Shown here: piece by piece, positions 1-6,489 of the stretch
Layout of the letters: the number at the start of each line of letters is the position of its first letter
Numbering within the stretch: the stretch's first letter is position 1
From: Planctomycetota bacterium
Lineage (GTDB): Bacteria > Planctomycetota > Planctomycetia > Pirellulales > S012-138
Direction: 5' to 3'
Length of the DNA: 16,259 nt
Assembly (NCBI GenBank): GCA_026982835.1
Contig: JALSGI010000484.1
Location: 1-16,259 of the forward strand
Translations under genes and position numbers: made by a program
The notes under the pieces: model-generated
Seen by the model: only the letters and a program-made list of their open reading frames with translations
Told to the model about the DNA's origin: nothing
Database searches by the model: none

Positions 1-187
1 CGAACAGCTCCCGGCGTGTGCCCATGCGGTAGGCTTTTTCCCGGGTCTCTTTCTCTGCCGCAGGGGCAGCGGCTGCGGCGAAGAGCACCCCGGCGCACAG
101 TCCCGCAAGCCAGAACGTGGCAAGACAGCTTCTTTGCGGCAAGCACGCCAGGTGCGCACAGGCAAAACGATCCGGCGGGGCGTTCAT
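1..187 (-). CDS. N-terminus of a secreted protein (partial, runs off the window)
   Basis: On the minus strand an ATG at 187-185 opens a frame of 62 codons that stays open to the window edge. Residues about 20-43 form a hydrophobic, Ala-rich stretch ending in 'AAAAAPAAE', which looks like a Sec signal peptide, though with an unusually long N-region containing Arg and Cys. The mature part starts 'EKETREKAYRMGTRRELF'. The 'RRELF' ending recalls planctomycete secreted proteins that begin 'RRELFVD', often annotated as glycoside-hydrolase-like or hypothetical; that link is from memory and rests on few residues. A purine-rich AGGAG lies about 9 bases before the ATG, and a good promoter lies about 65 bases upstream, which together support the start. 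The function cannot be decided from this fragment. Confidence 0.6.
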   Translation of the reverse strand, partial: MNAPPDRFACAHLACLPQRSCLATFWLAGLCAGVLFAAAAAPAAEKETREKAYRMGTRRELF

Positions 188-252
188 CTCTTGTGGCTCC
201 TCAGACGGGCATCTCAACGGTCGCAAAGCCAGAGCGGACATACGGCCTGGCT

Positions 253-281
253 AGAATAAACGGCCGCCTGGAGTGCGTCAA
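253..281 (-). promoter_or_regulatory. Sigma70-like promoter for the minus-strand gene at 187
   Basis: Read on the minus strand, TTGACG (281-276) is followed after exactly 17 bases by TATTCT (258-253). This is 5/6 and 4/6 match to the -35 and -10 consensus with ideal spacing. The expected transcription start is near 246, giving a leader of about 60 bases before the ATG at 187. Confidence 0.6.
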
Positions 282-616
282 ATTGCCGCGGTGGAGCGGA
301 GGAGGCGCAAGCCGCTAGCGGGAGGATGTGGCTGGTTTCGGTTTCGGACGTTGTCTCACAACCGCCGGCTGAGGATGCGCGGCTGGCCGTTTGGTGCACG
401 AGTTGGCGTTTTTTTCTCACATTGGCAAGCCCCCGGCTTTAGCCGCCCGGAGAGCCAAGAAAAACGCATGTCGATCTCCTCCGCCGACTGAAGTCGGCGA
501 CTCGCCGTTCAACCGCCGGCTCACACCGGCGGCTCGCCGTTTGCAAGAATTGGCGCCGGTTCTTGCATCGGTGCGGAAGCACCACCTCAAGACCCACGAC
601 CCAGGCCCCAAGACCC

Positions 617-700
617 CCGGTGCGGAAGCACCGGCGCCGGTCGCAGGCCGCAAGCCGCAAGCCGTTTTACTGTTTCTCCCCCCGCTGACGCGGGGGGCTC
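617..700 (+). repeat. Two-hairpin composite repeat, copy A
   Basis: Hairpin CCGGTGC-GGAA-GCACCGG (617-634) is followed by a 43-base spacer with the words GCAGGCCGCA and GCAAGCCG and ending in TTTCT. Hairpin CCCCCCGC-TGAC-GCGGGGGG (678-697) and CTC complete it. The same order recurs at 734-807 and, on the minus strand, at 14909-14981. Confidence 0.75.
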
Positions 701-726
701 TTGGCGGCGTGGATCAGCGCTTGTTC

Positions 727-817
727 CGGCGTCGGAGCGGAAGCTCCCGCGCAGGCCGCACAGCGCAAGCCGCACGCCGATACTGCTTCTCTTCGCACTG
801 ACGTGCGCACGCTCCGG
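727..817 (+). repeat. Two-hairpin composite repeat, copy B
   Basis: Hairpin GGAGC-GGAA-GCTCC (734-747) is followed by a 46-base spacer with GCAGGCCGCA and GCAAGCCG and ending in CTTCTCTT, then hairpin CGCAC-TGAC-GTGCG (794-807). It matches copy A in order, loops and spacer words, but both stems differ in sequence and remain paired. Confidence 0.7.
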
Positions 818-832
818 CTCCCTCCAGGCCCC

Positions 833-857
833 CAAGCCCCCACGCCTCCAAGCCTCC
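833..857 (+). repeat. 25-bp inverted repeat, arm 1
   Basis: These 25 bases are the exact reverse complement of 14808-14832. Internally they are a degenerate short repeat of the type CTCCAAGC. The arm ends 8 bases from the stop codon of the metalloprotease gene. Confidence 0.9.
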
Positions 858-865
858 TCGGCGGC

Positions 866-3514
866 CTACGGCAAGCTGACGGTCACCTGGGCCTGCAAGG
901 TTTTTTCGATCCGGGCCAGAGTGTCCTGCAAGTGGGCCAGAGTGGTGCGGTCCAGCTTGATCTTTTCGTTGCGCAGCACCTTCTGGATGCGGTCTTTCAG
1001 TTGCCGCAGCTCCAGCGTGGCCAGGGCCTGGCAGTCCTCGGGGGCGGAGGTGCGTCCCAGGGCCAGTCGGGCCAGGCGGTCCAGGTAGGCCCGTTGCAGG
1101 TTTCGCCGCACGGAGCTGATGGCGGGCTTGCGGGCGGTGTATTGACCCGGCTTGAGTGAGTCCAGCTCGCTGTAGATGGCCCGCGACAGCCGCTCAAACA
1201 GCTCCGCGGCGGTGAACACGTCCTCTTGCGGCGGCACTTTCAGCTCCGCATCGCAGAGCCGCTCCAGGGTGAGGGAGCTCATCAGGCGGTCCAGCACGCG
1301 GGTTTGCCACATGAGGATGACCTGGTGCACCGGGTAATCGACCCGGTCCCGCAGCCGCATGCCCCAGTGGTTCCAGCGGGTGGGGGCCAGGTAGTTGTAA
1401 ACTTGCGGGGGCACCTGGAACGGCTTGTCGCTGAAGACGCTCTGCTCCAGCAGTTCCAGGGCCTGGCGTTGCTTGGCCGCGGGGACCACTTCAAACGGGG
1501 GCCGGGCGTTCTTGTCCCCCTTGTGGTGCCGGTGCACATACAGCCCACCGATGTTACGCGAGGCAATGTACATGGCCCGACCGTACGTGCCCAACAGGAT
1601 GCCGAACGCCTGGCGTGCCCGCTGGTAGCCCTGGCCCTTTTCCACCAGGCGATCCACCACGTGGGGCAGGAGTTGCCGCACCAGTTGGGCCTGCTGCTTG
1701 GCGAACTCCACCGGCTCGTGCCCCAGGTCGAAGCGGTTGCTCAGGGGGTCGGGGTCGATGCCACGGGTGTCCTCGTCGGTGGCATAGTCCAGCCCCGGCT
1801 CCCCGCAACGGGCGGCGATCTGGCGCAGGGCCTTCACTTCGCCCAGCGTGCCGCCGGGCAGGGGCTTGTAGCCGTACTCGATGGCCCAGTAGTCGTACAC
1901 GCCGAGGGTGGGCGAGTAGAAGTGGCCCTGCTTCTGGTCCTTGGCAGCGATGTTGGCCGGCAGGTAGTCCATCACCGAGGCCGAAAGCCCGTGCTGGGCG
2001 GTTTTGCTGGTGTCGTGCAGCTGGTTCATCTTGAGAAAGGTGCTGGCCTTGAAATTGTGCCGCAGGCCCAGCGTATGCCCCACCTCGTGCATGGTCACTT
2101 CCTTCAGCCCTTCCATGATCATCCTTTCTTCCAGGGCCTTGGGGGGGGCCTTCGCCAGCACCCGCACGCACAGGGAGGCCAGGGCCATTTGCCGGGCCAT
2201 GCCCTGGTGCAGGGTGCATAACACGCCGTGGCGATGGGCCGTGGGCAGTTGCTGGAAGCGGCGATAACTTTCCAGGTCCAGCGGCCCGCCGGTGAGCACG
2301 GCGATGCTCTCGGGAGTGAACACCTCGTACTCCTGCTTCCAGAACTGCACGAAGTCGGCGTCGAAGATGATATCGGCGTCCAGAATCTGGCCCGTGGTCG
2401 GATTCACCCGGCTGGGGCCCATGGCAAACCCGGCGCTGGAGGTGATCCAGCGGAAGGTGTTGTAGTTGATGTCCTCGGGGTCCCAGTCGGCATCGTCGGG
2501 CTGCTGGCGCACTTCGATGGCGTTGACAAATCCGATCCGCTCAAACGCCTTGTTCCATTCCAGGATGCCGTCGCGGATGGGCTTGCGGTACTTGTAGGGG
2601 ATGGTCTTTTCCAGCCAGAAGATGATGGGCTTTTTCGGGGGGGATTTTTCCAGGCGGGGATCCACCTTCTGCAGGTCCCAGCGGTTGATGTAGCGGACGA
2701 AGCGGTCCTCGTCCCCCTCCTTGGAAAAGTCCTTGATCACGGTGAGGAAGTAGCCCACGCGGTCGTCGGCTAGCCGGGGCTTGTAGCCGGTGTTGGGCAA
2801 CCGGCTGATGGAGTAGTGGACGTTGACCGTCACGGCGCGGGAGTCGGGCACGGTTTCCAGCTCCCGCGAGCCGCTGGAGATGTAAGTGGCGGCCACTTCC
2901 AGCTCCAGGTTGTCGCGGAACATCTTCACCTTGGCCCAGGTGGAACGCGACGAGGAAAAGCTGAACCCGCCCAGCACGCGGCCGATCTGGGGCAGGTCGC
3001 TCATGAAGATGTCGTTCAGGTCGATGAGCATCGCCCCGCTGGGGCTTTTGGCCTTGATCGAAAGACTGAACAGGATGCTGTCGGTGTAGGCCAGCTGCAC
3101 GGCACGGCGTTCCGGGCTGCCCGGGGCGGCCGTGAACCGTACGTTGCGGCGGACCACCTGGATCTTGTCGTCCACCTTGCGGAACTGCCACAGCCAGTCG
3201 TCGCCAAAGCCCCAGGTCATCCCCCCCAACACCGGCCCCTGGCCGATGCCGCGAGCGATGGAGATGAGCACGATGAAGTCCTTGTTCAGGTCGTTGCTGG
3301 TCAGCTCCAAGTAAACGTGCTTGCCCTTGCGGTGCACGGTGAACAGCCCCCGGGAAGTCTTGGCCCCCGCGATGAGCTTCTGATAGCTGGACTGACTGCT
3401 GCTGGAGGAACTTTTACTTTTGCTCTGGGCCGGAGCTTGGGGCAGGGGGCCCCCCAGACCCAACAGGCACGAGCCGACCAACACGGCTGCCACAAGCACG
3501 CGAGGGGAACGCAT
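866..3514 (-). CDS. Secreted zinc-dependent metalloprotease (DUF5117/DUF4953 type)
   Basis: This 882-residue protein is a predicted extracytoplasmic zinc peptidase; its substrate is unknown. The metzincin signature HEVGHTLGLRH is at residues 476-486, with zinc ligands H476, H480 and H486 and catalytic E477. A plausible Met-turn, SVMDY, has its Met at 515. Family architecture (DUF5118, then DUF5117, then a DUF4953 catalytic part) fits the length and the N-terminal pattern 'KTSRGLFTVHRKGKHVYLEL'. Residues 1-30 are a signal peptide. VGSC at 13-16 could be a lipobox, so it may instead be a lipoprotein. A Ser/Lys-rich linker (31-43) follows. AGAGGAA lies about 8 bases before the ATG and supports the start. 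The gene stands alone on its strand; no clear terminator follows, only the repeat cluster. Confidence 0.92.
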   Translation of the reverse strand: MRSPRVLVAAVLVGSCLLGLGGPLPQAPAQSKSKSSSSSSQSSYQKLIAGAKTSRGLFTVHRKGKHVYLELTSNDLNKDFIVLISIARGIGQGPVLGGMTWGFGDDWLWQFRKVDDKIQVVRRNVRFTAAPGSPERRAVQLAYTDSILFSLSIKAKSPSGAMLIDLNDIFMSDLPQIGRVLGGFSFSSSRSTWAKVKMFRDNLELEVAATYISSGSRELETVPDSRAVTVNVHYSISRLPNTGYKPRLADDRVGYFLTVIKDFSKEGDEDRFVRYINRWDLQKVDPRLEKSPPKKPIIFWLEKTIPYKYRKPIRDGILEWNKAFERIGFVNAIEVRQQPDDADWDPEDINYNTFRWITSSAGFAMGPSRVNPTTGQILDADIIFDADFVQFWKQEYEVFTPESIAVLTGGPLDLESYRRFQQLPTAHRHGVLCTLHQGMARQMALASLCVRVLAKAPPKALEERMIMEGLKEVTMHEVGHTLGLRHNFKASTFLKMNQLHDTSKTAQHGLSASVMDYLPANIAAKDQKQGHFYSPTLGVYDYWAIEYGYKPLPGGTLGEVKALRQIAARCGEPGLDYATDEDTRGIDPDPLSNRFDLGHEPVEFAKQQAQLVRQLLPHVVDRLVEKGQGYQRARQAFGILLGTYGRAMYIASRNIGGLYVHRHHKGDKNARPPFEVVPAAKQRQALELLEQSVFSDKPFQVPPQVYNYLAPTRWNHWGMRLRDRVDYPVHQVILMWQTRVLDRLMSSLTLERLCDAELKVPPQEDVFTAAELFERLSRAIYSELDSLKPGQYTARKPAISSVRRNLQRAYLDRLARLALGRTSAPEDCQALATLELRQLKDRIQKVLRNEKIKLDRTTLAHLQDTLARIEKTLQAQVTVSLP

Positions 3515-3843
3515 GGCGGGTTTTCCTCTGTTGCTGGGAGGGTACGGGCTTTTTCAGCTGGAAAAACGGGATTGGGGAGATAAACCAACCAGCCGCCTGG
3601 CGGGGGCCGGGGAAGGACACCTCAAGGCATGGTCGCCTGATGCCACTTTCGGCCAGGGGGTGGCGGTCCTTTCTATTTATTCTGCCGGGATTGGGCAGCC
3701 GCTGCAACGCGCCCAGGCCGTGCAAATCTCCAAGGCGGCAAGCTTTGTACGATCCTAGGTTCTTTGCAACAATAGCATGGGTTGGGAGGTTCGTACCGAG
3801 CCGGTTCTGTCCGTCCTGCCGGAAAGAGCGAGTTGTCTGCGTC
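3515..3843. other. Divergent intergenic region
   Basis: These 329 bases separate the metalloprotease (minus) from the phosphotransferase (plus) and should hold both promoters. I see no strong one. The best plus-strand candidate is TTGTAC (3745-3750), 17 bases, AACAAT (3768-3773), which is weak. A near-palindrome at 3550-3566 (TTTTTCAGCTGGAAAAA) is a possible operator, with no further support. No gene is seen here. Confidence 0.5.
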
Positions 3844-4854
3844 ATGGCCACCGCAGCGCAGGGGACCGGCCACGCCGGGGTGCCGGAGGCGGTTCTGCTT
3901 TCCTACGGCCTGCCTCCCGGGGAAGTTCGCCCCACGTTGCTTCCGGCTGCCGGGGGGTTCAGCGGCGCGGTGCTCTATCGGATTGAGTGTCCCCGGGGCG
4001 TGTTTTGTTTGAAGCGGCACCCGCCGGGGCTGCTGCGTGCGGATCGGCTGGCTTGGATCCACGCGGTGCTGGAACACGCGGCGGCCCAAGGGCTCGCCTG
4101 GCTGGCTCGGCCCGTGCTTACCCAAGAAGGTGTGCCGTTTGTGGAACACGAAGAGGCTTTCTGGGAGCTTGTGCCCTGGATGCCCGGGGCGGCCGATTTC
4201 CACCGCCGGCCCAGCCGTGCCCGAGTGGAAGCCGCCCTGCGGGCGCTGGCCCGGTTCCACCAGGCTGCGGCCACGTTTCCCGATGCCCGACCCAGCGGCT
4301 ACCCGCCGGCCGTGCTGCGGCGGCGGGAGGCGCTGGGGCAGTTGGAACGCCTGGCCGGGGAAACGATCCCCTGGGAAGCAGTTGCCGACACGGAAGTGCG
4401 CACCCGGCTGCAACGACTTTGGCCGCAAGCACTGGAGCGGCTCCCTGCCTTGCGACGCGAAGCGGCCGCAGTGGCCGGGCTCACCACTGCGCTTGTGCCT
4501 TGTATCCGCGATGTGTGGGAAGCGCACGTGTTTTTCCAAGGAGACCAGGTGGTGGGACTGATCGACTTTACGGCCATGGGTCTGGACACCGTGGCGGCCG
4601 ACCTGGCCCGGCTCTTGGGCAGTATGAGCCGCCCGGAGCATCCGCACTGGGCCGCGGGCCTGGCCGCCTACGAAGCCTTGCGGCCCCTGAGGGCCGCCGA
4701 ATCGCGGTTGCTTGCCTGGCTGGACCGCTCGCTGCTGGTGGCTGCGGTGGGCACCTGGGTGCGGCGGCTGTGTTTTCAGCAGCGGCAATACCCCGCCGAG
4801 CCGCTGCTCCGGCGCCTCAGCTGGCTTCAGGAGCGGCTCGGGCCTTGCGATTGA
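3844..4854 (+). CDS. Phosphotransferase of the APH / choline kinase fold
   Basis: This 336-residue protein resembles the aminoglycoside phosphotransferase (APH) superfamily of small-molecule kinases; the substrate is unknown. Visible features are a Gly-rich loop 'AAGGFSGAVLYRI' (35-47), a likely ATP-binding Lys in 'FCLKRH' (K57), the hinge-like 'FWELVPWMPG' (106-115), the catalytic-loop region 'CIRDVWEAHVFF' (220-231; D223) and a metal-binding 'LIDF' (D241). The family's usual HGDxxxxN loop reads IRDVWEAH here, so the Asp is kept but the first His and the Asn are replaced. The first in-frame ATG after an open but unsupported upstream stretch is at 3844; no good Shine-Dalgarno precedes it. Resistance to aminoglycosides should not be assumed, as most superfamily members act on sugars, choline-like compounds or amino acids. 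Confidence 0.8.
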   Translation: MATAAQGTGHAGVPEAVLLSYGLPPGEVRPTLLPAAGGFSGAVLYRIECPRGVFCLKRHPPGLLRADRLAWIHAVLEHAAAQGLAWLARPVLTQEGVPFVEHEEAFWELVPWMPGAADFHRRPSRARVEAALRALARFHQAAATFPDARPSGYPPAVLRRREALGQLERLAGETIPWEAVADTEVRTRLQRLWPQALERLPALRREAAAVAGLTTALVPCIRDVWEAHVFFQGDQVVGLIDFTAMGLDTVAADLARLLGSMSRPEHPHWAAGLAAYEALRPLRAAESRLLAWLDRSLLVAAVGTWVRRLCFQQRQYPAEPLLRRLSWLQERLGPCD

Positions 4855-5013
4855 TCTTGCAACGGAGCCAAGCATTTGCACCTCTTAGGGCGCCGAGGCA
4901 CAATGGCGATTGGCACATGCAACCTTGCAGCAAGCTTTTCCTCCGCTGAGCCGGTGTCAGCTCGGCCAGTGCGCCTCCTGCCTGGATCAACTGCCTCCCA
5001 CCTGCAACCTGCT

Positions 5014-6285
5014 ATGACTCGCCTTTTGATTCTGCCGCTGACACTCTGCTGCATGTTGGAATTGGCAAGTGAACCGGCCGCGGCCGACCAGTGGCCCCGG
5101 TGGCGAGGGCCGCTGGGCAACGGCACCTGGGTGGATGCTCCCCGGTTGGGCCGCTTTCCCCCGGGCGGGCTGCCGGTGCTCTGGCGAGCCGAGCTGGGGC
5201 CAGGCTATTCCGGCGTGGCCGTGGCTGCAGGGCGCGTCTATACGATGGATCGCCCCCCGGGGAGCGAAGAAGAACGCGTGCTGTGCTTTTCGGCTTCCAC
5301 CGGCCAGTTGCTCTGGCAGCACCGCTACCGCGCCCCTTACGGCGATATGGGCTACGGCAAAGGCCCCCGAGCCATGCCCACGGTGCACGAGGGCCGCGTC
5401 TATACGCTGGGGGCGGTGGGCCACTTTTACTGTCTGGATGCGGCCACGGGCCGGGTGCTGTGGCACTACGATTTGCAAAAGCAGTTCCAGGCCCGGCGGC
5501 CCACCTGGGGATTCGCCGCCGCGCCGGTGGTTTACAAGCACATGGTGATCGTCCATGCCGGATTTGCTCCCCGCGGGTGCTATGCGGCGTTTGATCGCCG
5601 CACGGGCCGGTTGCTGTGGCAAGCGGGGGCCGATCCGGCCGGATACGCCACGCCGGTGGTGTTCCGCTACCGGGGGCGCACCGGCCTGCTGGGCTGGACG
5701 CCCGAGCACGTGATGTGCCTGGACCCGGACTCGGGACGCATCTTCTGGAAAGTGCCGTACAAGGTATCGATGGGCGTATCGATCGCCACGCCGATGGTGG
5801 TGGGGGAGCTGGTGTTTGTAAGCGGCTACTGGGAGGGGGCGCGGGCCATCCGCTTGGGCCAGTCGCTGGCCGAGGCCAAGCTGCTGTGGAAGGAGAACCG
5901 CTACCTGCGCGGGCTGATGTCCCAACCCCTTTACCGCGACGGCTACGCCTACCTGCTGGACAAGCGGCACGGGCTGGTGTGTTTTGAGTTGGCCACAGGC
6001 AAGCGGCTCTGGACCGACCGCAACCGCCTCACCCCTCGGCAGCGCAACCCGCAGGCTACGCTTGTGTGGTTGGGTCGAAGCGACGAGATTCTGGCCCTTA
6101 ACGCTCGGGGAGAGCTGGTCCACGCCCGGCTCACCCCCGCTGGATACGAAGAACTCCAGCGCGTGCCCCTGGTGGGCGAGACCTGGGCCCATCCGGCCTA
6201 TTGCTACGGGAGCGTGTTTGCCCGCGACGACCGACAGTTGATCCGTGCCCGGCTGCCGGTGCGGGGAGCGGCGATAGGGGAGTGA
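5014..6285 (+). CDS. Secreted PQQ-like beta-propeller repeat protein
   Basis: This 423-residue protein has a signal peptide (about 1-24, ending 'EPAAADQW') and the opening 'DQWPRWRGPLGNG' common to planctomycete PQQ-like propeller proteins. At least five blade motifs of the type 'LDxxTGxxLW' are visible: 'FSASTGQLLW' (about 92-101), 'LDAATGRVLW' (141-150), 'FDRRTGRLLW' (193-202), 'LDPDSGRIFW' (236-245) and 'FELATGKRLW' (324-333). It probably folds as a BamB/quinoprotein-like propeller outside the cytoplasm. No dehydrogenase catalytic residues can be assigned, so binding of PQQ itself is not shown. The ATG at 5014 was chosen because the signal peptide starts there; upstream in-frame codons are not protein-like. 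It follows the phosphotransferase after a 159-base gap in which I see no convincing promoter. Confidence 0.87.
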   Translation: MTRLLILPLTLCCMLELASEPAAADQWPRWRGPLGNGTWVDAPRLGRFPPGGLPVLWRAELGPGYSGVAVAAGRVYTMDRPPGSEEERVLCFSASTGQLLWQHRYRAPYGDMGYGKGPRAMPTVHEGRVYTLGAVGHFYCLDAATGRVLWHYDLQKQFQARRPTWGFAAAPVVYKHMVIVHAGFAPRGCYAAFDRRTGRLLWQAGADPAGYATPVVFRYRGRTGLLGWTPEHVMCLDPDSGRIFWKVPYKVSMGVSIATPMVVGELVFVSGYWEGARAIRLGQSLAEAKLLWKENRYLRGLMSQPLYRDGYAYLLDKRHGLVCFELATGKRLWTDRNRLTPRQRNPQATLVWLGRSDEILALNARGELVHARLTPAGYEELQRVPLVGETWAHPAYCYGSVFARDDRQLIRARLPVRGAAIGE

Positions 6286-6338
6286 AAGCCTGAAGCTCCG
6301 GGGCGGATAAGGAGAGCGAACCGGCACGTCGTGGGCGG

Positions 6339-6364
6339 GGAGAGCGGCTCCGGGCGTCTTTTTT
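6339..6364 (+). terminator. Weak terminator candidate after the propeller gene
   Basis: A 4-bp stem (GGAG 6339-6342 with CTCC 6348-6351) is followed by CGGGCGTC and a run of six T (6359-6364). The stem is short. A second hairpin, CTTCCCC-TGC-GGGGAAG (6377-6393), follows without a T run. Both lie in the 204-base gap before the kinase gene. Confidence 0.25.
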
Positions 6365-6489
6365 CAGGATGCGTTGCTTCCCCTGCGGGGAAGGTCCATA
6401 CTGGTAAGGGGCGTCGATGCGCCCGGGGGCTGGGGAGCAAAGGGGCTGTTGCGCCCTGGACAACGATTCCGTGGAACCGTCGGCCTGCC

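Larger units (their letters stand above)
431..857. repeat. Palindromic repeat cluster 1 (intergenic)
   Basis: The 678-base gap between the genes at 187 and 866 has no convincing gene; 188-430 holds only the promoter. From 431 on there is a chain of short hairpins with 4-base loops. They are: an imperfect one at 431-449 (loop TTTA); 482-499 (7-bp stem, loop TGAA); 513-532 (7 bp, imperfect loop); 570-583 (5 bp, loop GGAA); 617-634 (7 bp, GGAA); 678-697 (8 bp, TGAC); 734-747 (5 bp, GGAA); and 794-807 (5 bp, TGAC). Several are followed by CTCGCCG or CTC. A separate 8-bp inverted repeat (TGCAAGAA/TTCTTGCA) lies at 542-567. Small frames here translate to low-complexity Arg/Pro/Ala peptides and are not credible genes. 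The loops TGAA and GGAA are the reverse complements of TTCA and TTCC in cluster 2, so this cluster lies mostly in the opposite orientation. Confidence 0.85.

Noticed and set aside
391..801. Small protein gene in the first repeat cluster (136 codons), and similar frames at 14695-15134
   Set aside because: The frames run straight through the hairpins, encode Arg/Pro/Ala-rich repeats and lack a ribosome binding site. Similar peptides appear wherever such repeats occur.
3550..3566. Near-palindrome TTTTTCAGCTGGAAAAA as an operator
   Set aside because: It is one base off symmetry, occurs once in the window and is not next to a recognisable promoter.
3844..4854. Aminoglycoside resistance gene
   Set aside because: Only the fold-level motifs match, and the catalytic loop departs from that of resistance enzymes. 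There is no resistance or mobile context.
4876..4904. Promoter TTGCAC-N17-CACAAT upstream of the propeller gene
   Set aside because: Only 3 of 6 bases match the -35 consensus, and the -10 box is poor. Spacing alone is not enough.
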